Assembly (NCBI GenBank): GCA_032716605.1
Contig: CM064517.1
Coordinates: 27,673,567 to 27,737,566 of the forward strand
Reading direction: 5' to 3'
Length of the DNA: 64,000 nucleotides
From: Paralithodes platypus
Lineage: Eukaryota; Arthropoda; Malacostraca; Decapoda; Lithodidae
Part shown: positions 1 to 10,579 of the stretch, in pieces
Numbering within the stretch: the stretch's first letter is position 1
Layout of the letters: each line of letters opens with the position of its first letter
Made by a program: the position numbers and the translations under genes
Notes under the pieces: generated by a model
The model's database searches: none
What the model was told of the DNA's origin: nothing
What the model saw: the letters and a program-made list of their open reading frames with translations, nothing else

Positions 1-60
1 GCAACCTAGAAGGGTCACTAGATCTGTTGTTGCTTGATTTCCTTTGTACTCCTTTGTACA
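1..60 (+). mobile_element. 3' UTR end of a LINE (fragment)
   Basis: These 60 bases are nearly identical to 40851-40910, which lies in the 3' untranslated part of the LINE fragment at 40389-40912. Only the extreme 3' end is present because the window begins here. It is followed by an (AC)n tract at 74-99, just as the other copy runs into a (CT)n tract. Confidence 0.75.
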
Positions 61-73
61 GTGAAGAGCGAAA

Positions 74-99
74 ACACACACACACACACACACACACAC
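74..99. repeat. (AC)n microsatellite
   Basis: Thirteen uninterrupted AC units directly after the LINE 3' end. Confidence 0.97.
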
Positions 100-166
100 T
101 AAATATACCATGAGTATTATATTATGGGTGCACTGTAATAATAATGGGATTAAAAAAAAAGTAAAG

Positions 167-492
167 TTAAGGGGAGATCTCCACTTGAGGGATATTTTTC
201 TTGACCCCTTTCTCCCTCATGTTTAGCCCCATTGCTTTTGATATTATAAAACGTTTGCCCCATTAGTTTAGCGATTTTAAGAACTTTCACCCCATATTAA
301 GACCTTTCGTGCCATTCAGGTGTCAATGTTATCCTGGCGAGCGACAGCGAGCCTGTAATTTAAGAGGAACCGGCCTTCGGCCGGGACATTTTTCTACCGA
401 AAAATGTACAAATATATCTTGAAAGGGACTCAAGGGGGTGTAATTTTAAGCTTGATGGAGGTCTAGGGAACAAACTAAATACCTCCCCTTAA
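167..492 (-). mobile_element. Family 1 MITE, variant A
   Basis: 326 bp from TTAAGGGGAG to CTCCCCTTAA. Reading inward from the right end come CTACCGAAAAAT, the CCGGCCTTCGGCCGG palindrome, GGCGAGCGACAGCGAGCC and then the iteron block. It is nearly identical to 1067-1394 and 49261-49586, so these three form one young subgroup. There is no coding capacity. Confidence 0.9.
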
Positions 493-765
493 AGTGTCCA
501 TAATAATACACCCAAACATACAGTATAGTGTTATTTATTGTGATAAATCCATTAACCACAAGGATATAAAGGTATGACAAAGAATTAAGGTAAATCAATA
601 TCAACATACCTGACTTGAAAGTATTTACATTTTATTATACGTTTCTACTTGCACAGGGAATACAGGGAGAATGTATTACAGGGTATACAGGGAGAATGTA
701 TTATTTATTTTGTTGTTTATCTTTATTGATCAATTTATCTGTTATTATGTGTTTGTGTTCAGGTT
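493..765. other. AT-rich spacer with a short tandem duplication
   Basis: No gene is visible. A segment of about 24 bp centred on ATACAGGGAGAATGTATTA is duplicated at 660-702. The rest is unique AT-rich sequence. Confidence 0.6.
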
Positions 766-1070
766 CTTCCCTAGACCCGCCAGGCATAAAAATAACAAGA
801 CCCCCTTCGAGATATATAGGTGCATTTTTTGGTAGACAATTTCCCCAGCCGAAAGCTGATTCCTGCGAATTTGCCAGTTCACTATCTATCGCCAGGAGAA
901 TTCGACACCTAAATAGCACGGAAGGCCATATCATTTACGGGGCAATGGGTCGAATCGTCTTACAATAGCCAAACTGATGGGGCGACCGCCTTAAAATCTA
1001 AAAACTACTGGTGCTATACATGAAGGAGAAGGGGTCCAGGCCCCCCCCCCCCCCCCCCCCCGCCCCTTAA
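766..1070 (+). mobile_element. Family 1 MITE, variant A, decayed
   Basis: An old copy with many substitutions. The hairpin arms have drifted (CAGCCGAAAGCTG in place of CCGGCCGAAGGCCGG), but the iterons (ATGGGTCGAATCGTC, ATGGGGCGACCGCC) are still legible. A C tract of about 21 bases replaces the usual right subterminal region at 1041-1061. Its final TTAA is also the first TTAA of the next copy. Confidence 0.8.
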
Positions 1071-1394
1071 GGGGAGATCTCCACTTAAGGGATTTTTTTC
1101 TTGACCCCTTTCTCCCTCATGTTTAGCCCCATTGCTTTTGATATTATAAAACGTTTGCCCCATTAGTTTGTGGCGATTTTAAGAACTTTCACCCCATATT
1201 AAGACCTTTCGTGCCATTCAGGTGTCAATTTTATCCTGGCGAGCGATAGCGAGCCTGTAATTTAAGAGGAACCGGCCTATGGCCGGGACATTTTTCTACC
1301 GAAAAATGTACAAATATATCTTGAAAGGGACTCAAGGGGGTGTAATTTTAAGCTTGATGGAGGTCTAGGGAACAAACTAAATACCTCCCCTTAA
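1067..1394 (-). mobile_element. Family 1 MITE, variant A
   Basis: A well-preserved 328-bp copy with both TTAA ends. It shares TTAA 1067-1070 with the decayed copy on its left, giving the junction CCCCTTAAGGGG. The hairpin loop is TAT instead of TTC. Confidence 0.9.
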
Positions 1395-1604
1395 AATTCG
1401 TTTGGCAAGTATTCCCGGGAAGGCGTATTATATTACAGAGGCTGCACGGGAAGGGTTATTGTCAGCGTTGGAGGTAATATTGGGGAGGAACAGTCCGAGT
1501 TGAGACCTGGTGGAGGAGGAGGAGAGGATCGAGGGCTTGTATCATAACTCAGCGGGAGATGTTTTGAGGACGAGGAAGAGTTTTGTATGTACAATGGGGC
1601 CTAA

Positions 1605-1790
1605 GTTTATTTTGATCCATATTATAATTGGTATCAGCATTATATAATCTAGATGGCTTCATTTACAAACCCATGCCTACACTTATCCACCCTATCCCAC
1701 AGTTGGCAGACATTATTACAGCACAGGGCGAGCCAAACGTAAGGACAGCTGAGAAATTACTTATTAGCGCTACCGTACAGTCAAGAGCAC
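1605..1790 (+). repeat. Dispersed repeat, family 3
   Basis: The segment with TTTTGATCCAT...AATTGGTATCAGCA, then ATTACAGCACAG and AGCCAAACGTAA, then ACTTATTAGCGC, recurs at 22126-22310 and in pieces at 18075-18145 and 19735-19795. Its identity is unknown. The open frame across it is not shared with the other copies, so I do not call a gene. The flanking 1395-1604 and 1791-2215 hold AT-rich sequence with nothing recognised. Confidence 0.6.
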
Positions 1791-2215
1791 AAATGGCGAC
1801 GCACCCATTTGAAGCATTATCGAACGCAAACGAGCTAATACAGCTTTGTGTACTGTAGGCTATATGCTTCAGAAATTAGCTTTAAAGGTTAAACAAAATG
1901 GATTGATGTAAACCATATAAACAGTATGTTCACGAATGTAGCCTCGTAACCATAATATGTAATTATACACTCACTTGAAGTTGTATCAAACCCATGAGAG
2001 ATAATAAAGTGCTATGTAATATCCAAATTGCTTCAGAATGTGTTTAGATAATATCAAAGATTTTATTTGGTGTGTACATTATCATGGCTTGTTACAGTAC
2101 AGAACAGTCGTGTCATTGCCGTAAATACTTGAACATCTTCTTATGATAAGATTATGTCGTGAGCATTGGTTTATTCGATATATGTTCTTTGAGTGTTTCA
2201 TTGGTTTAAATATGC

Positions 2216-2541
2216 TTAAGGGGAGGTATTTAGTTTGTTCCCTAGACCTCCATCAAGCTTAAAATTACACCCCCTTGAGTCCCTTTCAAGATAAATTTGT
2301 ACATTTTTCGGTAGAAAAATGTCCCGGCCGAAGGCCGGTTCCTCTTAAATTACAGGCTCGCTATCGCTCGCCAGGATAAAATCGACACCTGAATGGCACG
2401 AAAGGTCTTAATATGGGGTGAAAGATCTTAAAATTGCTAAACTAATGGGGCAAACGTCTTAAAATCTCAAAAGCAATAGGGCTAAATATGAAGGAGAAAG
2501 GGGTCAAGAAAAAAATCCCTCAAGTGGAGATCTCCCCTTCA
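2216..2541 (+). mobile_element. Family 1 MITE, variant A
   Basis: The left TTAA is intact at 2216-2219. The right end reads CCCCTTCAA, so the terminal TTAA has gained one base. The hairpins and iterons are all present. The spacer 2542-2835 is AT-rich and without recognised features. Confidence 0.88.
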
Positions 2542-2835
2542 AGATTCAATAGTAGTTGAGGCAGACTATCGAGTAACTTCAGCAGATTTTTAGGATATAT
2601 TCCCTACCGATGATATTTCTAAAGCTCATCCAGTTTCTCTCTTTGTTATTATGTTAAATCATTCACAGACAGTCATCATCTAATCAAATTGATGTGTAGA
2701 CAATTATCTGTACACTATTTCTGTACAATATTATGATGCATTGCATAAAATATTTATCAATCGTTTCTAAAACCATCCAAGCCTATTAATAAAGGATTGT
2801 CCTTATTAATGATGTCCACTATTCTGTTACTTCAT

Positions 2836-3169
2836 TTAAGGGGAGGTTTTTAGTTAGTTCGCTAGACTTCTATAAAGCTTAACATTACAGCCCCTAGACC
2901 CCCTTTCAAGATAAATTTGTAAATTTTTCGATAGAAAAATGTCCCGGCCGAAGGCCGGTTCCTCTTAAATTACAGGCTCGCTATCGCTCGCCAGGAAAAA
3001 ATCGACACCTAAATGGCACGAAGTCTTAAAATTGACAGCAATGGGGTGAAAGTTCTTAAAATCGCCAAACTAATGGGGCGAACGTCTTCAAATATCAAAA
3101 GCAATGGGGCTAACCATGAGGGAGAATGGGGTCAAGAAAAAAATCCCTCAAGTGGAGATCTCACCTTAA
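2836..3169 (+). mobile_element. Family 1 MITE, variant A
   Basis: Both TTAA ends are present. The first iteron pair is shortened (GGCACGAAGTCTTAAAAT). The right end is TCACCTTAA rather than TCCCCTTAA. Confidence 0.88.
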
Positions 3170-3284
3170 CCCAACCAATTTATTTGCACAGTTCTGTTCT
3201 ACAAAATACAAATGTAATCAATCAGTCTATGACCATCAGTCTCTATTCAAGATCTGAAGTAGAACGCTCTTTATTTATGTAGAC

Positions 3285-4110
3285 TATTCTTTTCAAACAT
3301 TCGCATTTCTCCAACCTTGCTAAATTGTCTGTATGTTATTATAACCTACAAAATATACATCAAATCTATGAATCTCTGGATCATCATTCTCTCTCCTTAG
3401 TCCTCCAGGAAACTCCATATTACTGTAGAATGTTCTGAACAGCTGCAGTTCTCCATCCAACTCTCGTTTTCTATACTATCCTAATCTACAATACACAACT
3501 TACTCTACTATCACTCGTTGCTAGACCATCATTCTCCATTACAGTATATACAACTAGGACGCCTCATATATACAACTAGGACGCCTCATATATACAACTA
3601 GGACGCCTCATATATACAACTAGGACGCCTCATATATACAACTAGGACGCCTCATATATACAACTAGGACGCCTCATATATGCAACTAGGACGCCTCATA
3701 TATACAACTAGGACGCCTCATATATACAACTAGGACGCCTCATATATGCAACTAGGACGCCTCATATTTTTGTAAATATTGTGTAAAAAACATTCACATT
3801 TCGCCAACCCAGCTAATTTCCCTATACACGATTCTACTTATATCATGTATACATAATATATAATCACTCCAGCCCAAATATATTATATCATTTCACAATA
3901 TATAGCTCTAATCACTCTTTCCTATCCTAGCCAACCATTCTCCACTCAAACCCTATATTTTGTATATGGCGTTACGTACTTAATCGACTTTTCTATTGAA
4001 GCATAGGAAATTATATACTGTATATAACAGTGTTCTATATTCTAGTCCAAGATGTCCAAGAATACATTACTCGAATCACTGTTTCTATAGACCATCATAC
4101 TCCATCCATC
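3285..4110. repeat. Diverged local duplication around a minisatellite
   Basis: AAACATTCGCATTTCTCCAA at about 3296 and AAACATTCACATTTCGCCAA at about 3787 begin two related AT-rich segments, with a 22-bp array between them. Phrases such as CCATCATTCTCCAT recur in both. No gene is visible. Confidence 0.45.
3545..3768. repeat. 22-bp minisatellite, about 10 copies
   Basis: Unit TATATACAACTAGGACGCCT followed by CA, with a TATATG variant in two units. It is otherwise almost perfect, which suggests recent homogenisation. Confidence 0.95.
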
Positions 4111-4114
4111 CAAA

Positions 4115-4475
4115 TTCCCCCTGAGCCATCCACCATCGCAGTCCCAGCAGCCAGTACCAGGAAGCATTAACGGCCCACTCGGTGATTCGTGGCGAGGCGT
4201 GATAATTCACACTCGGGGCGTCAACATTCACACCTCCCCGCCAATCCAGAGCGGAGTTTATGGCACAATGACCAGTGAGCGGCCGCCACGTCGCACTTTT
4301 TCACACCAGTGGCGCGAGGTCTCACGCCCCGCGGCCCCGGCCCTTGTCTTCTCCGCCAATCACGAGCGGCCCTCAGGATTTTCTCCCTGATGATACAGCT
4401 TCTTCTCCATCATCACTCTGGCTCTACGACTTAGAACACGCCTCCAGTAGAATGAACCTAAAAATGGGTGTATGA
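4115..4475. promoter_or_regulatory. CpG-rich stretch with CCAAT motifs
   Basis: The only strongly CpG-rich, non-repetitive stretch in the first 20 kb. It carries two CGCCAATC motifs (about 4239 and 4350) and several GCGGCC or GGCGCG clusters. This composition would suit a promoter, but no downstream gene is seen and an unmethylated island is not proven. Two overlapping short frames here have no recognisable family. Confidence 0.25.
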
Positions 4476-4524
4476 CGTCTTTCTCTCTCTCTCTCTCTCT
4501 CTTGTTTAGACATCTTGATTTAAC

Positions 4525-5285
4525 TTTTTTTTTTTTTTTTTTTTTTTTTAAGAGACAATGAACGGAGGAAGGAAAAACACAGATAAAACAAAAAGGTCCA
4601 TGTGCCTAAAGGCATCCTCCATTCATAAAATGTTTGTAACAACTGGATTTAAACATTTGTAGATTGTAAGTTTGTGGAAAGCAATTCGAGGGAAGTGAAT
4701 TCCAAAGAGTAGTAGCTCTGGGGATAAATGAATTCTGATATGCAGAAGTTCTGCATTGTGGAGGAGAAAGTGTAAATTCATGGGCGCTCTCAGCTGCCCT
4801 AGTTCTACGGGGAAAGATGTGGAGAGGCGGCACAATTGAAGCAAGTTCCTCGGAACAATTGCTGTGAAAATATCTGTAGAATAATGCAAGGGATGCAACG
4901 TTTCTTCGTATGGATAATGTAGGAAGGTCCTGTGTGATTGCAGGGTTATTGATTAATCTAATAGCTTTATTTTGAATAATGTCCAACTGCCTCAATGCAA
5001 CCACTCCACTTCCACCCCACAGAGGTGAACAGTAATCCATCTGAGAACGCACATGACTTTTATATATTACGGCCAACTGCTCGTCAGTGAAGAATTCTCG
5101 AACTCTGTACAGGAGTCCCAGTTTTTTAGAGGCATTCTTAGCAATGCTTCTAACATAATGTGTCCAGCTCAAGTTAGTAGTTAATGTTACACCGATAATG
5201 TCAATACTAGGGGAAGTTGGAATATTTACATCATTAAAAAATATAAGGGAGTCAGTGAGATTCTGTCGGTTAGAAAACTGATCTT
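4525..5285 (-). pseudogene. 5'-truncated LINE, C-terminal part of the reverse transcriptase ORF
   Basis: On the minus strand an open frame runs from about 5285 to 4609. It starts within FSNRQNLTDSLIFFNDV and continues through IDIIGVTLTTNLSWTHYV, RSQMDYCSPLWGG and IIQNKAIRLINNP, ending FMNGGCL. These are hallmarks of the thumb and C-terminal region of CR1/Jockey-like non-LTR reverse transcriptases. The catalytic palm is absent, so this is a dead 5'-truncated insertion. After the stop a 3' UTR of about 60 bp leads into an A tail (the T run at 4525-4549). The nearest internal Met is not a real start. A second copy lies at 6716-7075. Confidence 0.85.
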
Positions 5286-5713
5286 ATCTTCATCACACGG
5301 ATCTAGCATAGTCAAACCCCATATAATTTGTCTATAACTGAACAGTCTAAATTTCTACTACAATCTAATTTATATGTGTAAACATAAATATATACATTAA
5401 ATCCTTATTACCAATATATACGCATATAATTAGGTGGGAGAGAACCACAGTAAAACGTACTTTAACCATAAAGCAACGCCCGTATTTTGCGTAGCCCAAA
5501 ACCTCAGAGGAATGAAGAAAATTAATACAGTTTTGTTAACCTACTTTTAAGAATGAATTGGTCACATTATTTGAATTAGCTTCAATATAAAAATGTGGAT
5601 TGTAAAACACCCTTGTATGCCCATTTAACTGCAGTTGTCGTATTATTCGCAATGTTTTAGAAGTACCCCTTGTCTGGATAATAATCCTTTCTTGCTACAA
5701 CTTTCTCATAAGC

Positions 5714-5752
<39 letters not shown>

Positions 5753-6089
5753 TAAAGCAGGAAAGAAGAGGCAATGTTAACGGGAAGAAGGAATATGTAG
5801 TCTGTCTTTAACCTAGATAACGATACCAACTACAAACAAATATTGACAGAAGCAGGTTGCCAATCAAACAAATATTGACAGAAGCAGGTTGCCAATCAAA
5901 AAATGCCGAAAACAGAGAAAAAAAAATTGTCAACTCCGCTTTGGCACGAAGGAAAGAAAGCGGTTGTTTTATACTTAATGAAATATTGATCACAAAACTG
6001 TCTGAACACTGGATTGTAGGAGAGGATAATAAAGGTCGTCATTCCACTAAAACCACCCAATTACGAGTCCTGGCAATGGCTTGGAAGAG
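5286..6089. other. AT-rich spacer with (GT)n and a tandem duplication
   Basis: No gene is visible. A (GT)n tract lies at 5719-5752, and a perfect duplication of about 33 bp beginning CAAATATTGACAGAAGCAGG lies at 5834-5899. Confidence 0.6.
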
Positions 6090-6275
6090 GGGGGGGGGGG
6101 GTCTGGCGCCCATTCTCGCTCATGTTTAACCCCATTAGTTTAGATATTTTATACATTCGCCCCATTATTTTGGCGATTATAAGACTTGCGTATCATTTAG
6201 GTGCAACATTTTTTACTGGCTAGCCTATAATTTTAGGTGAAACCGGCCTTTGGCCGATGCATTTCGATCGCCACA
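6090..6275 (-). mobile_element. Family 1 MITE, decayed fragment
   Basis: Recognisable by CATGTTTAACCCCATTAG, CGCCCCATTATTTTGGCGAT and ACCGGCCTTTGGCCG. Neither terminus survives, and a G tract lies at its left edge. The following 6276-6700 is AT-rich with a poly(A) run and nothing recognised. Confidence 0.7.
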
Positions 6276-6715
6276 TACAATATCTATCTCCTGAGCAGGT
6301 GGTCATTGTGTTGGCCAGATTGTACATAACACCGTTAAGGTATCACAGAAAAAAAAAAAAAAAAAAACCACACAAACAAAAGTTTCACAGAATTGCCGTG
6401 ATAGTTTGTATCATAATTATATTTACTCTTTTCATTATTGTTCTAGCAATATAACGATTTCGCTCGAGGGAACTACAACATTATAATAGAGGAACAATAG
6501 CTAAGCCTTCCATAATTATGTAATATTGACATCTTTATCGAATCGGACAACATTTTGAACACTAATTTCATCCTATCATTGACCACACGTTCTCCCACTG
6601 CTTTCATATTTAAGAAATAACTTGAGCATCTAAACAGTGCATAGTATATAAACAATGCTACGAACAATAATGCATTACTAGAACTGCTTTAGAAATAATA
6701 TTTTTATTTATTTTT

Positions 6716-7075
6716 ATTTTTTTAAGAGAAAATGAACGGAGGAAGGAAAAACACAGATAAAACAAAAAGGTCCATGTGCCTAAAGGCATCCTCCATTCAT
6801 AAAATTTTTGTAACAACTGGATTTAAACATTTGTAGATTGTAAGTTTGTGGAAAGCAATTCGAGGGAAGTGAATTCCAAAGAGTAGTAGCTCTGGGGATA
6901 AATGAATTTTGATAAGCAGAAGTTCTGCATTGTGGAGGAGAAAGTGTAAATTCATGGGCGCTCTCAGCTGCCCTAGTTCTACGGGGAAAGATGTGGAGAG
7001 GCGGCACAATTGAAGCAAGTTCCTCGGAACAATTGCTGTGAAAATATCTAGAATAATGCAAGGGATATCCAACGA
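6716..7075 (-). pseudogene. Second 5'-truncated copy of the 4.5-kb LINE
   Basis: Nearly identical to 4541-4910, including the 3' UTR and the stop after FMNGGCL, but truncated earlier, near YFHSNCSEELASI. Similarity ends at about 7072, where AAGGGATATCCAACG gives way to unrelated sequence. The close match implies that both insertions are relatively young. Confidence 0.85.
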
Positions 7076-7128
7076 GTGATGCTTCCATGGTAATTGTAAA
7101 TTCATATTACTTGGTATGGCGCTTGTGT

Positions 7129-7464
7129 TTAAGGGGAGGTTTTTAGTTTGGTCCGTAGATATCCGTCAAGCTTAAGATTACACCCCCTTGAGCCCCTTTC
7201 AAGATAAATTTGTACATTTTTCGGTAGAAAAATGTCCCGGCTGAAAGCCGGTTCCTCTTAAATTACAGGCTCGCTATCGCTCGCCAGGATAACATCGACA
7301 CTTAAATGGCACGAAAGGTCTTAAAATTGAGAGAAATGGGTTGAAAGTTCTTAAAATCGTCAAAATAATGGGGCGAACGTCTTAACATTAGGAAAACAAT
7401 GGGGCTAAACATGAAGGAGAAAGGAGTCCAGAAAAAAATCCATCAAGTGGATGTCTCCCCTTAA
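7129..7464 (+). mobile_element. Family 1 MITE, variant A, with compensated hairpin
   Basis: 336 bp with both TTAA ends. The central hairpin is CCGGCTGAAAGCCGG: both arms have changed relative to CCGGCCGAAGGCCGG and pairing is kept. A 21-bp array starts within a few bases of the right end. Confidence 0.9.
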
Positions 7465-7466
7465 AG

Positions 7467-7597
7467 ATGTAATATAGCCTACATATACAGTAATATAGCC
7501 TACATATACAGTAATATAGCCTACATATACAGTAATATAGCCTACATATACAGTAATATAGCCTACATATACAGTAATATAGCCTACATATACAGTA
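7467..7597. repeat. 21-bp minisatellite, about 6 copies
   Basis: Unit TAATATAGCCTACATATACA followed by G, perfect throughout, abutting the right TTAA of the family 1 copy. Confidence 0.95.
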
Positions 7598-7660
7598 ATT
7601 TATACATTTCTTGAGTGCTGTATTTTTGCTTTTGTAAGGCACACATAGATCTTTTTGTTT

Positions 7661-7661
<1 letters not shown>

Positions 7662-7714
<53 letters not shown>

Positions 7715-7755
7715 TCACTCAATTACTCACACACACACACACACACACTCTCTCT
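7662..7755. repeat. (CA)n microsatellite, interrupted
   Basis: CA repeats with a TCACTCACTCAATTACT interruption, grading into CT-rich sequence to about 7790. A G-rich tract of about 30 bases follows at 7888-7920. Confidence 0.95.
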
Positions 7756-8078
7756 TATATCTCTATCTCTCAGTCTCACTCTCTCTCCTCAGAAATGCCT
7801 AGCCCCGACAAAACCCAATCCTCTTAGCGATTATAATTTGCTGGCACTGCGCACATGACGGATCCCTGGTGCTAAGAGTATTACTGAGGGGTGGGGGGGG
7901 GGGGGGGGGGGGGGGGGGTGTTGCAGGATATGAACTACTGTGTTTTAGATCATGATAGCCTTATGGTTCACTCCCAGATATTGACGTAAGTGGGAGGGCA
8001 GGTGCGGCCGATGTATATAAATGCAAGTGCTTCGTGGTGGTTAGACAATGAGTGTGTCTTTGTATTATTTTGTTTGGT

Positions 8079-8184
8079 TATATGTGGATGAGGGAGGAAA
8101 AAGGCAAAACTGCCTGTGACGAGTGCCTCCCCCAGAGTTAACAGAGTGACAGGGGCCAAAATCAAGGAACGTTAGAGCCAAAAT
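8079..8184 (-). repeat. Dispersed repeat, about 105 bp, paired with 20154-20262
   Basis: On the minus strand this reads TTTGGCTCTAACGTTCCTTG, then GGCCCCTGTCACTCTG, then GGGGGAGGCACTCG. The same series occurs on the plus strand at 20154-20262. It sits next to the (GT)n that borders the SINE at 8208. Its family is unknown. Confidence 0.6.
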
Positions 8185-8207
8185 ATATGTGTGTGTGTGT
8201 GTGTGTG

Positions 8208-8687
8208 TTACTCAGTTACTTGTTCGTCAAGGGGAATCCACGCAATGCGAGCTAAGCTCATTATTATCGCGCCTCCTTAACTGGGAATGTATTGCGTGAC
8301 ATGCATGTTAAGTGTTTTATGTACTGTTGGAATGGCTGTGGATGTGTGTGTAGTCTGTATTTTAGCCAATTGGCGACATTGGAAACGAAGGCTTAGGGTG
8401 GATCTGTATGGTACCATTCTCACTATAGACGGTACCGTCTCGCCCGAAGGCTTAGGTAGCCATCAGCTTAGGTGAACCATATGATACCCATCTCGCCTTG
8501 TACCATTTTTGCCAACCCCAGATGGGACGTCACAACGCCGTCCACTTATTCCAGGTACCTATTTACAGCTAGGTTAACCGAGGCCAACACATGAAAGGAG
8601 ACAAGCCCAATTTGTCTCCGCCCGGCCGGGGATTGAACCCCCGACCCCTCGTGTGTGAGACGAGAGCTCTACCTACTAGGCTACGGG

Positions 8688-8690
<3 letters not shown>
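8208..8690 (-). mobile_element. tRNA-derived SINE-like element, copy 1
   Basis: The minus strand begins with a tRNA-like head at 8621-8690. It has A box TAGCCTAGTAGG (8672-8683), an anticodon-like arm CTCGT-CTCACAC-ACGAG whose loop would read CAC (Val), and B box GGGTTCAATCCCC (8628-8640). A unique body of about 410 bp follows, ending at GAGTAA. (GT)n lies on both sides (8189-8208 and 8691-8753). Two further full copies occur at 13254 and 23537. A genuine tRNA gene is unlikely because the head is always attached to the same long body. Confidence 0.75.

Positions 8691-8753
<63 letters not shown>
8691..8753. repeat. (GT)n microsatellite at the SINE head
   Basis: About 31 GT units immediately 5' of the tRNA-like head. 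A G-rich tract follows at 8811-8836, then short direct repeats of GGCCTATGCTAGTTGCTATT at about 8910-8985. Confidence 0.97.
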
Positions 8754-8755
<2 letters not shown>

Positions 8756-9009
8756 ATCTTAGGATGTCTTAGATCATGATATCCTTATGGTTCCCTTCCA
8801 GATATTGATGGGGGGGGGGGGGGGGGGCGGGGGGGCGAGTTTTATCGATTGGTGCGTGATTGTGTAAGTATAAGCCAAGCCCGTCGCAGCTATATACAGT
8901 ATACGTATAGGCCTAGTTGCTATTATAGGCCTATGCTAGTTGCTATTATAGGCCTAGTTGCTATTTATAGGCCTATGCTAGTTGATATTATGTTCCAGTG
9001 TTTTAGACC

Positions 9010-9305
9010 TTAAGGGGGTAGTACATGCTTTTTATGGACCCCCTTCTCCCTCATGTTTAGCATATTAGCATATTTCGTTCGATTAAGTTTGGCGATTTTG
9101 GGACCTTTCGCCTCATTGGTTTGTCAATATTTAGACATTTCGTGCCCACTAGGTGTCGATTTTTTCCTGGCGACCGATAGTGAGCCTCTAATTTTAGAAG
9201 GAACCGGCCTTCGGCAGGGACATTTTTCTACCGAAAAATGTACAAATTTATCTTGAAAGGGGGTCTAGGGGGTGTTTTTCTAAGCATGATAGAGGTCTAA
9301 CGAGG

Positions 9306-9339
<34 letters not shown>

Positions 9340-9378
9340 TATATAGACCAAAAACCAAGCACTATCCCCTCCCCTTAA
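9010..9378 (-). mobile_element. Family 1 MITE, variant B
   Basis: The left end is TTAAGGGGGTAGTACATGC and the right end is CCAAGCACTATCCCCTCCCCTTAA. The hairpin and iteron blocks match variant A, but the ends differ. An A30 run plus TATATATATA sits just inside the right end (9305-9345), where other B copies carry other expanded repeats. Confidence 0.88.
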
Positions 9379-9496
9379 TATCCTTATACTTCTCTCCCAG
9401 ATAATTACGTATAAGTTGGGCGAAGCGTCTTGTTTGAAATAAGATTGAGTGAATGACACTTTCTATAGTCTATTTTTTCCCCAGCTGAGGGGTAAA

Positions 9497-9617
9497 TTGC
9501 CATGTTACTACCTTGGTTACTCAGCTATTATGTCAATTGCCATGTTACTACCTTGGTTACTCAGCTATTACGTAAACTGCCATGTTACTAGCTTGGTCAC
9601 TCAGCTATTACGTCAAT
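9497..9617. repeat. 40-bp tandem repeat, 3 copies
   Basis: Units start TTGCCATGTTACTACCTTGG and end with TTACTCAGCTATTA; the third is the most diverged. Confidence 0.9.
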
Positions 9618-9849
9618 TTAGTAGCGAAATAAGTTGTTAATGATGAAAACCTGGCATTGATACGACACAGAGAAATAGTAGCTTCATATTTTGCCATTAA
9701 GCATCGAGAAATCTGTTGCTAAGGAATTCAGCTGAAATTAAACCGAGTATAGTTAGGCATGGTCAAGGGTATTGAAATTGTCTACATGATGGTTGAAATG
9801 GTGGAGTGCATTAGACTCTGGCGTCCTTATAGCCGCCTCCCTGATAATT

Positions 9850-10062
9850 ATTACCCCTTTGAAGGTCTGACGCGTTTTAGCAGTTTATTTTGGCTATCAT
9901 TAGACGATTTCATGCAGCTTAGGAAGTATCTGTGGGTATTAAAAGGGTAAATACTATCCCAGTCAACCCTTTGACTGCCATATACCGTTACTAATCTTAA
10001 TAAAATAGTCTAATAGTAGCCAGAAACAGAACAGAAACGCGTATTGGAGCTCGAAAGGGTTA
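9850..10062. mobile_element. Family 2 MITE, decayed copy
   Basis: Inverted arms are visible: TTAGACGATTTCATGCAGCTTAGG on the left and the AATAGTCTAATAGTAGCCAG side on the right. The ends have drifted (TTACCCCTTTGAAGG and CTCGAAAGGGTTA). CAACCCTTTGACTGCC inside it looks like a further piggyBac-type terminus. Confidence 0.7.
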
Positions 10063-10243
10063 GCACAGGTTGGCTGGAGCGAGTCGGTTGAAATGTGACT
10101 CAATGTTACCTCTCGATTACATACACTGTTAAATTAAGGGTTCAAATGCAACACAAATAATAGGAAGAATTTGAATCGTTTACGTGTTCTGATGTGAATA
10201 GGTAAGCCGAATACACTGCTTATGTAGTCCATCCCTGTTACAA

Positions 10244-10579
10244 TTAAGGGGAGGTATTTAGTTTGTACCCTAGATCTCTATCAAGCTTAAAAATTACACT
10301 CCCTTGACCCTCTTCAAGATAAATTTGTACATTTTTCGGTAGAAAAATGTCCCGGCCGAAGGCCGGGTCCTCTTACACTACAGGCTCGCTATCGCTCGCC
10401 AGGAAAAAATCGACACCTAAATGGCACGAAATGTCTAAAAATTGACAGAAATGGGACGAAAGTTCTTAAAATCTCGAAACTAATGGGGCGAACGTCTTAA
10501 AATCTCAAAAGCAATGGGGCTAAACATGAGGGAGAAGGGGGTAAAGAAAAAAATCCCTCAAGTGGATATCTCCCCTTAA
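10244..10579 (+). mobile_element. Family 1 MITE, variant A (type copy for the layout)
   Basis: 336 bp with TTAA at 10244 and 10576. Landmarks in order: hairpin ATTTTTCGGTAGAAAAAT 10331-10348; hairpin CCCGGCCGAAGGCCGGG 10351-10367; GCTCGCTATCGCTCGCC palindrome 10384-10400; AAATCGACACCTAA; then iterons starting ATGGCACGAA 10421, ATGGGACGAA 10451, ATGGGGCGAA 10483 and ATGGGGCTAA 10514 (spacings 30, 32 and 31 bp); then GAGGGAGAAGGGG and the right end GGATATCTCCCCTTAA. There is no ORF. Evenly spaced iterons beside hairpins resemble protein-binding arrays of transposon ends, but that role is inferred. Confidence 0.92.

Noticed and set aside
615..968. 117-codon plus-strand frame as a small secreted protein
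   Set aside because: Its second half lies within a decayed family 1 element and its first half is AT-rich spacer; no homologous family is evident.
3013..3282. Recurring frame MKVLKIAKLMGRT...HEGEWGQEKN in several places (3013, 31737, 49082)
   Set aside because: It is the family 1 iteron region in translation. It appears in several copies only because the element repeats, and is not conserved as protein across variants.
8621..8690. Functional tRNA-Val gene
   Set aside because: The tRNA-like head is always joined to the same 410-bp body in three copies with the same (GT)n borders, so a SINE fits better.
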